Assembly (NCBI RefSeq): GCF_003589595.1 | Contig: NW_020654748.1 | Location: 5,259,167-5,323,166, forward strand | DNA from: Hyposmocoma kahamanoa | Taxonomy: Eukaryota; Arthropoda; Insecta; Lepidoptera; Cosmopterigidae | Direction: 5' to 3' | Length of the DNA: 64,000 nt | In this document: piece by piece, positions 23,076-35,081 of the stretch | Layout: each line of letters opens with the position of its first letter | How positions within the stretch are numbered: position 1 is the stretch's first letter | Position numbers and translations under genes: made by a program | The notes under the pieces: generated by a model | Told to the model about the DNA's origin: nothing | The model's database searches: none | The model's input: the letters and a program-made list of their open reading frames with translations, nothing else

Positions 23076-23603
23076 ATGTCACAAGTTAGCAGCTACGCTA
23101 ATTTGCGGTAAACAATTTATATAATAAACTTACGCAATAAACTACTCGCAAACTATCACGAAACACAAAACAAATCACTTCGGCGGAACACCATTAAGTA
23201 AACTAACTACTCATACTGAATTCAGATGATATTTAAAGCAGAGTTTGTTCCAGATGACGTCTCTAGGACAATTAGGAGGTGCATCCTGTCGTACACAAAG
23301 CCTGTAAGAGGATACTTCCTCTAACAAAGGTGCCAGTTCTAGGGACGTTCTAACCCGACGCTGGTGAAAAGAGTTCAGATTTCCACAGTGGTTCCAAAGA
23401 TTTAGAGAAAATTACTATGTTTATTTATTAAAATCCACTCAAACAGGCTATCATGGAAGATAGCTGTGAAATGAATTGTTAATTGGTGTATTTAATTGCA
23501 CTCCCTGACCACATTTCGTGCTTCTCCTCGATAACTCTTTGCCTGATATTGCTCTCAAAACAAATTGGCGCAGCGACATGACGCATTCTTTTTAATTTCT
23601 TTA
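23076..23603. other. Unrecognised stretch
   Basis: Nothing recognised. Confidence 0.4.
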
Positions 23604-23770
23604 CCAGCTTCAAAAAAGGAGGTTCCCAATTCGGCAGTATTTTTTAAGTGTAAGTTACGCATTTACTCCGCAATTTGTGATCTGATTTCGATGATTCTGT
23701 TTTATTGGAAAAGGAGCTCCCAGTCAAATTTAAAGAAGATATTCCACTTTTAAGGGTGTCAAATCAGGGA
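23604..23770 (+). repeat. CCGACTTCAAAAAAGG-family repeat
   Basis: CAGCTTCAAAAAAGGAGGTT, ATTCGGCAGTATTTTTTAAG, TTTCGATGATTCTGTTTTAT and a weak TTTAAAGAAGATATTCCACT match the order seen at 35549 and, inverted, at 46016 and 52280-52970. Confidence 0.65.
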
Positions 23771-24119
23771 ATGAATCCAGATTATTGAATTTCAACCACT
23801 TTCCGTTTATCGATTTGTATAAAACTTCACCATATTTCAGGTCACTATATTTTTAGACATCAAAAATATGGTGACCTACGGCTGATCTAATGATGGAAAT
23901 GGAAAAGGATTCCTCAACAGTCTACTGCAGCTACCTTGTGTTTGGACTTTAAACAAATGGGCATGGGCTTTAAAGAAATATAACCTTGCGAAAGATAAAA
24001 AATTATGTTGCATTGTGTCACGTCAAGTCGATGCTCCAACTTTGTTTTACTATTTATTTATTTAGAGGCTTTGATCGTTATTGAACATGTCAGCCCCATT
24101 AGAAAAACGATACTTCAAG
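23771..24119. other. Unrecognised stretch
   Basis: Contains a short imperfect inverted pair TTCACCATATTTCAGGTCAC / TATGGTGACC near 23827-23877; otherwise nothing. Confidence 0.35.
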
Positions 24120-24418
24120 AAAACACTTTATAAAATCAAAATACCACCTAACCAAACATGTATACAAAATCTCCGCAGCACTACATGCTGGCTCCGACAA
24201 AACAGATTGAAACCACCCAATATTAAATGTACGGAACCCAGAATGTGCAAATTACCGCGCCCTCATAGGTTCCGTCCGAACACACTCCATGAGTGAGAAT
24301 GATGTACATTCTCAGGAATCCCACAAACTTCGCAATTCGGTGAATTCACCCTCCGCATCAAATACAAAAATTTGTTTAATGGAACGTGTCCGTATCGAAG
24401 CCTATGTAAGGCACCCTT
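24120..24418 (-). pseudogene. LOA/I-type retroposon C-terminal fragment
   Basis: On the minus strand, LHRLRYGHVPLNKFLYLMRR leads into NSPNCEVCGIPENVHH, the Cys/His-rich C-terminal segment found after the RNase H region in I/LOA-related retroposons (pattern SPNCxxCGxxExVxHxLxEC). A frame break follows just after VHH and the expected ILMEC part is shifted. Only about 60 residues are readable; no RT is nearby. Confidence 0.65.
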
Positions 24419-24740
24419 AAGTACTCGACTACTAATCGACTAACCTCTCCATAGATTCATATGAAGATAACTGTATATAGGTACCGATATTGATACGAGT
24501 TATACCTCAAGGTGTGAGGTGCTAAGCCCGTTGCCCTAAATAATTTGCCTGCCTGTCGCGTGGCAGTTACGACAGGTAGTTAGACGAGGGACAATTTCAT
24601 CACGATTCCGCCTCGTGATTAATTTGAAATTAAGCGTGTCAAACAAATCCTAATAAATGGTCCTTTCAGCGACAGAATAGTCAAGTGTTATTTTCGTTGT
24701 AAGTGCTCCGTACATTTTGAATTTGGTACTGCTTTGATTA

Positions 24741-25549
24741 TATAATTTTTCTGTTATGATATCAAGTGGCGGGATGAACAAGTCGTAGGCATGGTGGTAA
24801 GCGATACGCCTGTCCATAGCAGTTGAAGTGGCACTCAGACCTTTTAACACTGCCACTACGCCCGGCACCTTGAATCGGATCGGTCGCAAGTCGACGACGC
24901 AGTGCCACCAGTGTTGAAGGGACCAGGATTCCGCCCAGCATACGCTGGAGGAGTGCCTCGCATGGGCCTCCGAGCGGAACATCCTGGTTGCCTGGATCGG
25001 GCGAGATCACTCTCCGCCAGGCATAGTAGCTGCTATGCCGAAGGATCAAGAGTCCCACGAGGCAGTGGTCTCCTTCTGTGAAGTGGTGATGCTCCTGAAG
25101 GAGATCGCCGAGCACGATCGGGAGAGGACTGATCCCGCTCGACGGCGGCGTACCTTCGCCGCTACGGGCGACTGGAGCGGGGGCTCCGTTCGCCAGTAAG
25201 TTTGGCAGCCGCGAGGAGGACGACGGGGCGGTGTGGCCCATTTCGTCGTGAGGAGGGGAGGGGGAGGGGGAGGACGTAGCTCCTAGGTCCTAGGGGGGTT
25301 TCCGGTGCGCTAAGTCGATACCAGATCGCTCCCACTAGAGCACCCGAGAAGGCCACTGTGGGGTTTTAGCCGATAGGAGTCCGGCATAACCACTCCGCTG
25401 CCCCCGCGGCGGAGAGGTGTCCTTGGTGGATTTCCCCACGAAAACAAAAAAGTTGACAAGTCCCATGTGCCTGTAATTTCACCAGCACTCTTACCCTTCG
25501 AAAACGGAACGCAGTAACGCTCACGTTTCTGCTTGGCGGCAGAAATATC
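24741..25549 (-). mobile_element. SINE-B copy 9, split by an R1-type insertion
   Basis: The 3' part (24741-24873) and 5' part (25452-25549) of one minus-strand SINE-B flank 578 bp of GC-rich foreign DNA. About 10 bp expected at the junction (CTGAGACATA in other copies) is missing. The extreme 5' end of the SINE is also lost. Confidence 0.82.
24874..25451 (+). mobile_element. R1-clade non-LTR retroposon, 5'-truncated 3' end
   Basis: Inserted in SINE-B copy 9. A plus-strand frame (about 24939-25199) reads HTLEECLAWASERNIL, then VVSFCEVVMLLKEIAEHDR and stops at TAA after GGSVRQ. HTLEECxAWxxER is the C-terminal zinc-finger tail of R1-clade ORF2 proteins. The 3' UTR contains TTTTAGCCGATAGGAGTCCG, GGCATAACCACTCCGCTGCC and ends in an A-rich tail AAAACAAAAAA at 25441-25451. 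GC content is much higher than its surroundings, as usual for this clade. Catalytic domains are absent. Confidence 0.88.
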
Positions 25550-26971
25550 TTCAAAGTTTTTATGTTGGTACTCACTTGAACATGCTTCAGCAATTTAAGA
25601 ATGCGAAATTTTCTAGTCAGCCAAAACGAAAAGGATCGTTCAATTTTACTATAATAGTATCAAATAACTACCAGTCAAAAAGCTTAGAAAGCAATGTCTA
25701 CGTTATTGCCAAAACATCAAATAAAATTCACCTTTACGAAAAACTATAATAGTAAAGTGATCCACTGTCGCGGTTCCACGGAGGCGCCAGGCTTTGTCAT
25801 TCGATGCTACAGATCTCGTTGCCTTAGTCGAGACCTGCATATACCGTTATGAATAGAAATTGTGAAGCATGATCTTCCCATTTAAGATAAATTATCCATA
25901 AGAAATTAACAGTCAAGCGAAATTTAATCACAATACGCGATGGTCGAGAGGAAACTTCAGTATTTCGAGAAACCTTATTAATATTTCTGTACAATTTCGC
26001 TACAGTCGCACTCCGCCAAGTGATCTTCCCGTCATTCATTCTCAAATGCGAGCACAGGAATAACCTAAAACCTCACTGAAACATTATTTTCACCCTCCAC
26101 TAGGTACAAAACAAATTGCCTGTCAAATGTTATTTTTACCTAATATCAGACTAGACACGTACATACAATTCAAAATCGCCTATTCATTGTACTTATCTTA
26201 TGGAGTGCTAACGGCCCATATCGACCCTTGTCGAAGAAAGCAAGAGCCAACAAAGGCATTTGAGAATTATAATGCGAAACGTGTAAATAGGCGTCAAATA
26301 ATTCGAAGTATTTCAGGAAGTATGAATATAATTTTGCAGCAACGACATGACACTAAAGAGGGATTGAAACTCAGGTACCGATCTTAATGGGTTTCAAATG
26401 AAATGCCCTGAACCGGACTTTACGCTTTGTTAATTATAATAATAAAGGTTAATTCACTTCGTTCGTTTCAGGTTACAATATGTCAAAGTCACAAACAGTA
26501 GACACTTTCCTTTCTTCCGAAATAAATGATGTAAAATATAGCGCGATTGTTGGCCTAACCGAAGTAACACAATGTAGTCAACTTTCATTGGACATCCATC
26601 CAAGAAAAAATAAATTTTTTATACGTCAAAAGTTTTTCTTTGACTTTGAAATATTTTACAGTCCCCGTAACAATGTTGTTACAGGATAGTTGAGGATATT
26701 AAAATTAAGCCCGGTTCTCTCAATAACATAACTCACACTCAGACTTTTTTATAGGTATTTACAAGTACAGTATAAAATAAAAATGGAATTATAATTTCGA
26801 AAACCAATGGCCGAAAAGGAATGATACGGCAAGGAATGGTAAGACACAGGATGTACTCGATGGATGCAGGTCGCCAACAGGGATTGTAAAATATCGAAAT
26901 TGACAATGGGAATACACTATAGTAACTTACTTTTTAAGTTTACTGTTGAATGTCACGATGATTCCCTACCA
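25550..26971. other. Long unrecognised AT-rich stretch
   Basis: About 1.4 kb; nothing recognised, only short low-information frames. Confidence 0.45.
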
Positions 26972-27242
26972 TTAGTAGCAGTAGAGCTCCTTGTAAAAGT
27001 GTTCGTCTAGGGAAGTACTGCCACTTTATCTATTTCTTCCGCCAAGCCGTAATGTGAGCATTACTGCTTTCCGGTTTGGAAGGGTAAGGGTGCTCGTGAA
27101 ATTGGTGACAGGCGCAGTGGCAGTGCCCCCTAGATCTTTACGATTTAAAGCTTTGAGTGGCACTGCGACTGTTATGGACAGGCGTATAGCTTACCACCAG
27201 CCTTACGACTTGTACGTTCCGTCACTTGATATTAAAAAAAAA
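26972..27242 (+). mobile_element. SINE-B copy 10, full ends
   Basis: Both termini present: TTAGTAGCAGTAGAGCTCCT at the start, TTCCGTCACTTGATATTAAA plus an A9 tail at the end. About 25 bp of the middle is missing. Confidence 0.85.
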
Positions 27243-27584
27243 CCATGACATTAAATTATTTTTTATGAAATTACTCCACTAGTTTGTTATAATTATTAAT
27301 ACAAAGATCGAACACTTAGAAACAATTCCTTCGATTCGGCTGAATTCGAACCTGCGTCTTCTAACAATATGTAACTAACGCTAACAAAAAAAACAGTAAC
27401 TTACAATCGAATTAATTTCCATAGTTTCGTCGAGGGTAAGGACTTCGGGGCCTAACTGGCTCAAGGCCTTTAAACTATTGAGTCCAAAGTTCTAAAAATA
27501 CAAAACGAACCATCAGACCCAACTGTCCTGAGGAGTTACAATGTGTACCTTATCTGAATGAAACAGGGCAAAGCAGCTTAGTTA
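27243..27584. other. Unrecognised stretch
   Basis: Nothing recognised. Confidence 0.4.
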
Positions 27585-27792
27585 GGCTCAACTCACACTG
27601 GCGCAGAGGCGAAGCGTCGCGACGCGTCATGTTTTTCGCCTGTAGCATATTCATCTCTATTTTCCCATTATTAAGGTACAAATTTGTATTATGCAAATAT
27701 GGAGTCAAGCGTCGACGCGCGTCGCCAGGCGTTGTTGTTGAAAAACAGGACGCGACGCGACGCTTCGACTCTGCGCCAGTGTGAGTTGAGCC
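27585..27792. mobile_element. 208-bp CpG-rich MITE, TA flanked
   Basis: The arms GGCTCAACTCACACTGGCGC and its reverse complement at the other end pair for about 45 bp through GAAGCGTCGCG. TA lies on both sides (27583-27584, 27793-27794), as expected for a Tc1/mariner-type target. The arms are full of GCGACGC, striking in this AT-rich window. One arm of a second copy is at 32150. Confidence 0.85.
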
Positions 27793-28544
27793 TAGATCTC
27801 CACAGAAATTTAATTCTTAATTTCTGTGTTAACATTTCAAAGGTTTTCGCAGAATTAGCAAAAAAATATTCTCATTTCTTTTTGTAATCAACGGAAAATC
27901 TAATTAATTATTTTTAACGGTAAGAACTAACTTTCAGACGAATTAGGCAAGGACAGTGAAAATAATTAAGTTTCAATTTCGTGAATATCTCTATTTCTTA
28001 TAAGTAAAGTTATGCAATTTGTTCATTCATACGAACACGTCTCCATTCTGTACATATTCGTACAAGAGGAACGCAATAGAAATAGCAACGTTTTACGTCT
28101 TACTCGCAGCGAATATAGGTCGCTGAAACTCCAAGAGCAGAATGGCTATTTAATAAAGTTTACGCCAAGAGGGGCAAAGTAGTTATTCAGTTTCCGAGAA
28201 TTCAAGTTGCCGGGATATAAACACCTGAAGTACTACTACTGACTGCGACCTCAGTCACTCCAGCATGAATAAAGTGTCTTACTACCTCGTATTTTCAGTC
28301 GGCGAAGCAATTTCATTTACTTTTAATGAGATAGTTTGAGAATGTATTTGTAATTCGCTCTTGTTTACAGCTTTTGGTTTCTTCTTACATTTTTCATTCA
28401 TGTGTAATTGCATAAGTTGTGTTGAAGGATTTCTATCATTATTTCGGGTACAATTTTTAGCCGTTTCTATTATAGAACGTTTCGCAATATATACAAATTT
28501 TACTACACGTTACAAATTTTGGTAAGTGAAAATAAAGTTGCTTC
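27793..28544. other. Unrecognised stretch
   Basis: Nothing recognised. Confidence 0.4.
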
Positions 28545-28655
28545 CAAATTCTGAGATCAAGACGGTTCGAATCCCTGTGGCTCCATATACCTCGTGACTT
28601 TCATTTCAAAGTTTCGTCTGACTAATTGTGAAGGAAAATATCGTGATGAATTTAA
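28545..28655 (+). mobile_element. tRNA-SINE fragment of a third type
   Basis: A B box GGTTCGAATCC (28564-28574) is followed by ATACCTCGTGACTTTCATTT and TGTGAAGGAAAATATCGTGA. The last string is typical of an abundant lepidopteran SINE as I recall it. The A-box side is too decayed to call. Confidence 0.55.
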
Positions 28656-28724
28656 TTATATACGTAAAATAAGTAAGTATGTATTATACCGCAAAGTTTG
28701 AATACTAAGATTTTTCATTGGCGT

Positions 28725-28990
28725 TCTACTCGTTGAGATACGGAGCCGAGACATGAACAGTCACGATACGGCTAGTCCACCACTTAAAAGTCGCTGGAAC
28801 ACGTAGGATAAGATTCAAAATAAAGTTATCCGACAGAGAACCAAGGTCATCGACATAGCTGGCGGAATAAGCAAGCTAAAGTGGCATTGGATTGGGCGCA
28901 GACTGCGGCTCGGCAAAAGTAGTGTAGGACGCCTCTGGCCAGATGATGTATGCGAGAAGCTGAGGACGAGCGCACATTGTCCAGAGGAAC
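28725..28990 (+). pseudogene. RTE retroposon C-terminal fragment
   Basis: TACGGAGCCGAGACATGAAC, CACGATACGGCTAGTCCACC and AGTGTAGGACGCCTCTGGCC closely match the 3' coding end of the RTE element at 38.9-39.2 kb (GTGTGGACGCTCACGATACGG, GTAGTGTAGGACGCCCTCCG). A small deletion has turned the GRPPARWSDD motif into GRLWPDD. No upstream RT is attached. Confidence 0.75.
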
Positions 28991-31346
28991 GAGTCACTTG
29001 GAAAGTGAACATGTGCGGCTGCTCTCTGTATACTTGTCGTGTGACATTTAAAAAGTGAACATTTTACAAAACTTAAAACATAAAAGTTGCTAATAACTTT
29101 TTTTTCATCATCGCACTCAGTCAATTTCGAAAAAGTGCCTAAGGTAGATTTGTCGGAGAAAAAAGCTTACAGTGCCTACCGTAAATTACGATAACAAGAC
29201 AGAAAACAGACGCTTCGTTAGTGTTCCCTTGTAATTTGCTAACATACCTAATTAAAGGAATCGGGAGGCTGTACAGGCAATTTCAACAATACATAGATAT
29301 GCTAATATCAGCCCAGCTAACTGCACAGTTTATTTTCTTTAGAACTTCATCACGAAATATCAATACGGCTCGCTTTTGCGCAATTCAATTTCCATTTGCC
29401 TCGGTTTCAACTTCAAACTGAACAAATTGAAGAATCAACACATTTGAGCAGTACAAAGTATTGGTCCAAGATTGTCGGTATTACAGCTGGGGATTTTTCT
29501 AGTCGTTCCTTTTTCGTCCCAATGCGCAATGTACTATTTCAAACTGTTACTTCGTCTTTTCTTTCATTGTTCCTTTGATGGTAAATACTTAAATAACGTT
29601 TCCGTGTAGTTCCTACATAAAGGAACAACAAAGACAAAATTGACAATATAAAAAGTCTCACAGCCACTCAGGTTATTCACAGGTTCCAATGTCCGAAGTT
29701 GGCGTTGTTGTGGAAATTGAACGGTGAAAGTAACCTGAATGTGCATGTTTACTAAATTACACATACAGTCCGTACGGTTCTTTTATCAATAGTACGCAGA
29801 TTCTTATATGGTAAGCATATAATTGTTGTGTAAGTGTGCCTAATTTAAGCGTAATCGACTGAATTGTTCATTCGTTTCGTTTTCTATTTGCAAAATCAAA
29901 CAATCATTGTAACTGAACCTAAACAATAGTTAGAAAAGATCCAATATATTTGGAATGAAACACTCGAAATCACAGATATTACGGGCTGTCGCGGCCTATC
30001 ATCACATCTGGCACACGAGAGTTTGAAAGGCTTTTGTTTGAGGATCGGGGGTTAATAGACTCGAGTAAGTGTGATCAAATACCAAGTGGTAGCAGTGAAA
30101 ATAACAATTATTAGATAAGGTGTACCGAGTGTAGGAAAAATTTGAGACTATTTTCACTTGGCGCGGATTCTCCTCAACGCATAATGTCTTAGACCAAAGT
30201 TATAAGTAGTTACTTACACCATGTTGACTTAAGTAAAAAAAAAACAAAAAAGTTCATATTTTATCATATCATATTTTAGCTGACAATCGAACTCATGATA
30301 ACAATCACGTTTCATAAAAGAGTAACTTCAAATTGGTGAAGAAATATTTGGCATCCCGTATAGAATTAACAATAAAAAGTAATTAGTGTTTTTACAATCA
30401 CAAGTACGATCGACAGATGAAGTTTAAAATTTTGTGATATTTCATCAGCGGATAAGTTCATCCGGAGAGTTAGCTATACAATATTTGAGTAAACTTATGT
30501 TGAGATAGAGGACTGTTGTAATGAATAGCTGCTCTCAGTGTCATGTCTTCTAAAATTTATTTTAGTCAAATATGCGCTCGAATGTGACCGCTATCTGCGT
30601 TGACAGGCGCGGGTGACGCCGACCGACACACGGCAAACAGCCGACCTTTCTACTCGATAACGTCCTGCAGGTGAGCTCGAACCCAGTTACCTTACAGCAC
30701 TTTATGTGTTTGCCTTTAGGTAGGCCTGTGTACCCATAAATTGATCGTCCTTTGTTTTTGTAAGACTTGGTGCGACATGAGTTGGAGTATCTTGAAAATA
30801 ACATGTCAATGTAAGTCAATCAATCATTAGAATCAACCTACGTACGTAATTTTGTTTGTAGTGTAAGTGTATGCCTGGTTTTTATCCGCTGTCGCTAAAA
30901 GAGGGTGTTCTAAGTTAGATTAGAACCCTATGTCTGTGTATCTGCCTGAGGTTTCCAACATGATTGCGAATGAAGATAGTACGAAGGCGGTTGACCGAAA
31001 GCTATAATGTGCGATGGCTTATTTTCACGATGGGTCATTTGCGCGAATGACTATAGCACGAAGACAAATTTGCGAAAGCTGGAATGCACGAATGGTTAAT
31101 CCTAAGATTGTTCATGTGCTTCACGGAAGTTTTAGTTGATTTTTCTGTTGTTTTCGTAAACAGCCATATTTATTTACTAATATTATGCTCCTCTAATTTC
31201 GTGAAAAAAGGTAACAAAAACAAAATTCTAAAAAAAAAACGAATTTAGTGAAAAAAAGAAACAAAAAACAAAATAAAAACAGAACAGGTCCAAAAATTAA
31301 GTTGGCGTAGCTTTCTTTGGAGTTATCGATTTGCACGCCTAATGAG
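28991..31346. other. Long unrecognised AT-rich stretch
   Basis: About 2.35 kb. No repeat or gene recognised. Around 30970-31090 the words GCGAATGA, GCACGAA and GCGAAAG recur in a loose pattern that I could not resolve into a clean repeat. Confidence 0.4.
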
Positions 31347-31670
31347 ATCAGATTGCGCGCTGCATCCGATTCGTATTCCTTCCGAATGCGATACTATACA
31401 GATCTAGAAAAGTCGGACCCACTTCGGATGTTGTAAAATAATCCCTGTGACATTTCGGACCGTCATTTCTCGGATTCGGAACTCTCGTTCTTCGTCCGAA
31501 ACAATTACTATCAAATAAGTACTAGTCGACCATTTAAAAACACAATGTCCAGTATGAAGCTTCATTCGCACCATGCGTCTTTTAATGTGGTCGAGTAGAT
31601 GAATAGAAGATGTCGCACGGAGATCGAGAGTACAAGGCCTGATACGAATCGAACGTAGTGCATAAACCAC
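31347..31670. mobile_element. Longer copy of the 21.4-kb MITE
   Basis: Left arm ATTGCGCGCTGCATCCGATT, shared middle CTAGAAAAGTCGGACCCACT and TGTGACATTTCGGACCG, right arm GATACGAATCGAACGTAGTG. About 130 bp around 31490-31630 is extra relative to 21359-21598. Confidence 0.65.
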
Positions 31671-33101
31671 AGACATATATACAAATAGACGGTGCGGCGC
31701 GCCGCAAGTGTACGTACTTCGTGTGCCCAAAGTAAGTGAAATTCACTTAGTTGCCACTGCTACACTTCAGAACGCGCTCGACCGTTATCGTAGATAAACA
31801 CCAGTCGAAAACGCGAAAAATGCTTAGTTGTGCCATTATAAACTGCAAAAGCACCATAACTGTGGGCAAACGTGTAAACAGGGACGTTGCCTTCCACGGG
31901 CAAATGATTTTGTAATCAGAAGATGCATAATTTATTTTAAAAACAATTAATTTGGTTTTATATGAATTTCGAGAAAACAAATATGTATGCCTCATGATTT
32001 GTAATACATTGCGGTTTTTACTTGGTGCGAAATATTTGTGATCCTTTGTTAATACGCCATGAATATCGAACGCACGCACTTTTGTACAATGCATTCAATT
32101 TCGTGGTACGGCCGCTTGTACATTTCTTTGGCCAAATTTGGCTCAACTCACACTCTGGCGCAGAGTCGAAGCGTCGCAACGCGTCATGTTTTTCCCATTA
32201 TTATTAATATATTAATTACAAATTTGTGTTTTGCAAACATCGTCGATTTCGAAAACAGAGGGACGAAAATTATTATATGTTATTATTAGCAATATTATAA
32301 AAATATTCTATAACTGTTTTGTTATAACGTTTAGTAACGTTTCGTTTTTTTTTCAGTTTTGTAGTATCTATTATCAGTAGTGTCTGTAATTTCGATAATT
32401 TTTGCACGTTGCCTTGAATGTCCGAATATAGTGAGAAAATAATTACATACATCGCCGGACATGTAGTACGAGCAATACAAAAAAATATATAATGCAAAGA
32501 ATTAACAGTGCGCTGTCTTTACAAGAACCTGGAGTTGACGTATGGAGGACGAAGGTGATCTAGTTTATCGCACCTAAGATGCTATCCAAATATGCAGAGT
32601 AGCAGAGTTAGAAATCCGAGAAATAATAAACAAATCACAAAAATTTCACACGAGGCCGTCATTATGTAAACCTCTTCTGATTAATAAGATTTTGCCATAT
32701 TTTGTCAGCAGTAATATTTTCATTTGTTTGCCATTCATCAATATGATCAATTACGAGCAGAAAACCATTTAGTAAAATTAATTAAGGCAGTCGTAAGTTC
32801 ATATTCAATTTCGATTTAATTCCTTTCAATTCCGTTCAATCAATCGATTTAGAGCGAGCGGGAGGAGGTTTCCATCACTAAATAGTTCTTGTGACGTCAT
32901 AGTGGGTACAAAAAATGTTGCACGCTTGGTTTTCATACAAATTGCTGTATTTGCGGCGTCTATCTAGATATATGTCTGTGGCACAAACGCTCTTATTCCT
33001 AAATAAAATCAGACTAACATTTTTTCTACATTTTTGGTGCCAATATCTCGAAAGTTACCGCAATGCTAATGCTTTAGTTTTGACAAAAAGGGCAGTATAG
33101 T
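31671..33101. other. Mostly unrecognised stretch
   Basis: Apart from the half-MITE at 32150, nothing recognised. Confidence 0.4.
32150..32195. mobile_element. Single arm of the 208-bp MITE
   Basis: GGCTCAACTCACACTCTGGC then GCAGAGTCGAAGCGTCGCAA repeats one arm of 27585-27792. The other arm is missing. Confidence 0.7.
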
Positions 33102-33222
33102 TTTACCAGCATCCATACCCTTCAAAACCGGAACGCAGTCGTGCTCACATTACTGCTTGGTGGCAGATATAGTGGCAGTATTTTCCTGGACGAACTCATT
33201 CACAAGGAGCTTTTCTGCTACT
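33102..33222 (-). mobile_element. SINE-B copy 11, 5' half only
   Basis: Minus strand: ACCCTTCAAAACCGGAACGC, TTACTGCTTGGTGGCAG, then TTCCTGGACGAACTCATTC and TTTTCTGCTACTAATAA. The 3' half is missing. Confidence 0.75.
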
Positions 33223-33759
33223 AATAAATTCCATAATATCAATATCTAACTAATTACATCAATTAGAGTCTATTAAAACAAATAATAGAAGTCAAATACC
33301 GAAAATTAATGCCACTACTATGGTAAACATATTTTGATCCAACTGAATCCAAACTCGAATTTTCCGACAGTAGAAGTTCGATGGACCGTTTTTATCCTTA
33401 CATAGAGTTCAATTTAAATCTGATAGCGATATCACTATTGTGTCAACAATGTTTGTTTGTTCTCCCTACATCGTAGTACGAAAACAACCCTTATCGCAAA
33501 TATTCCTCGATATTAAAAAAATACTGTGTCTCTGTGTGGATATTATATGTTTTGAAATTGATACATTTTCTTTCTAACGTCAGTATTATTTTTGACCTAA
33601 TTGTGTACATACGAATTTACTCATCCTTCAAAAGCGAATACTTTCCACGAACAAGCGTATGTTTACCCTTATATATGAAAATAACTCATTTATAGAATGA
33701 AATTGACACAAGCTAAGCTCAAGACATTCTGAAAATGTTATATAGAGCTAATCAGAGCT
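33223..33759. other. Unrecognised AT-rich stretch
   Basis: Nothing recognised. Confidence 0.4.
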
Positions 33760-34173
33760 TGGTACTGGTATAAAAATACTGTTATTTTTGTTTTTGATAC
33801 CCGAATACCGGTACCAATGGAAAAATATTTAACCTACGTCACCGGTGCTCTGCAAGGGTTCCCGCTGGGCTCGCTACCGGTATAAAACATACATGTATTA
33901 TACTGGTGTTTTCCATTTCGATATCTGAAAACTGGTACTCAATAGCAGTTTCTGCGGCGTTGCCAGTACGCTACGTTTGGCTAAAGCCGTAAATAATGTT
34001 GATTATTTCATTACATTTAAATATTTGAATACAAAACAGAAGAACGAAGGATGCACTATTACATATTTTCATTAGTACCGGAATACCGGTAAGGTCAGAA
34101 AAACCATTTCTTAAATACAAGTATAATTTGTTAAAGTAGTATCTCAAGTACCGATACAGTACTAAAAGTTTAA
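33760..34173. repeat. ACCGGTA-rich repeat region
   Basis: The palindromic word TACCGGTA/ATACCGGTAC and near variants recur many times, with local inverted pairs such as GGTACTGGTATAAAAA / ATACCCGAATACCGGTACC. Looks like degraded inverted-repeat elements leading into the tandem array that follows. Confidence 0.6.
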
Positions 34174-34351
34174 TGGTACAGGTTCCTCAAACTACAGGTA
34201 TTGCTTATACCGGTAGCAACTAAAGACCGGTACAGTAGCAAGTTTAGTGGTACCGGTTCCTCAAAATACAGGTATTCGTTATACCGGTAGCATCTAAAGA
34301 CCGGTAGAGTAGCAAGTCTAGTGGTACCGGTTCCTCAAGATAACGGTATTG
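34174..34351. repeat. 74-bp minisatellite, about 2.4 units
   Basis: Units start at 34174, 34248 and 34322 with TGGTACMGGTTCCTCAA. Each contains TATACCGGTAGCA, CTAAAGACCGGTA and GAGTAGCAAGT. Spacing is exactly 74 bp twice; the third unit is partial. Confidence 0.92.
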
Positions 34352-34584
34352 GAAGCAGTGATAACGAGCGGAAGAACCGTTGAACGAAGGTGACATGTAC
34401 CTACCTATGACTTAAGTTGCTAAGTATATGAATGAATGTTTAGTATGACAACAAAATCCTGAATCGGATCAAGGTAGTGAATTTTGGCCCAAACCTCTCC
34501 TTAGAGAAGATTCGAGCATAGCATTGGGATTGAAGCTGAGGTTTATAAAACTATTTCTTCGTAACTTTCGTAATTTCTTACTTA

Positions 34585-34670
34585 ATCTTAGGCAAAGTTC
34601 GTTTTATAAATTCAAAAAACTTGCTCGCCAAAAACTTCGTCAAAGTTCGTTTAATAAATCTTAGACTCAC
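34585..34670. repeat. Short direct repeats CAAAGTTCGTTTWATAAA
   Basis: CAAAGTTCGTTTTATAAATT and CAAAGTTCGTTTAATAAATC occur about 45 bp apart with similar flanks. The word is related to the hairpin element at 47577. Confidence 0.6.
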
Positions 34671-34938
34671 AATGGGTTGAGAATGTTGTTGTTGTTTGAC
34701 ATGAACATACTCGAGAAAAGGCGGTAAAAAAAATAAGTGGGTTGACGCATCATGTTGGAAGGATATAAACAAGGCACTGCGTTACCGTGCCTAGCTGTTA
34801 CCGGTATGCCCCACGAGGAGGTTATTTCCATGCACACAGACAATAAAAAAATCATCGACTTGATAAAAAAAGGCGGTAAAGGGTTACACTACACCCGTAA
34901 GAAATGCGTCAGCACATCTGTGCCTCTACCACGAGTTT

Positions 34939-35081
34939 ACTGTGACAGTTGTCGCTAGCGACCGCGTAAATTACTTCACAATTTTGTAAGGCAAATTATA
35001 TAGCGCCCCTAGCGGTCACAAGAAGAAACAAAATTTTGTATACAAACATTTTACGCGGTGACTAGCGATAACTGTCACTGT
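34939..35081. mobile_element. 143-bp MITE, TA flanked
   Basis: The arms CTGTGACAGTTGTCGCTAGC and (reverse-complemented right arm) CAGTGACAGTTATCGCTAGT pair for about 33 bp to CCGCGTAAA, with TA on both sides. Tc1/mariner-type target; no coding. Confidence 0.78.

Noticed and set aside
24081..24296. 71-residue plus-strand frame
   Set aside because: Antisense to the LOA/I-type C-terminal fragment, which has a recognisable Cys/His motif.
24762..25356. Long minus-strand frames (159 and 64 residues) in the GC-rich block
   Set aside because: Antisense shadows of the R1-type tail, whose plus strand has the recognisable HTLEEC motif and stop.
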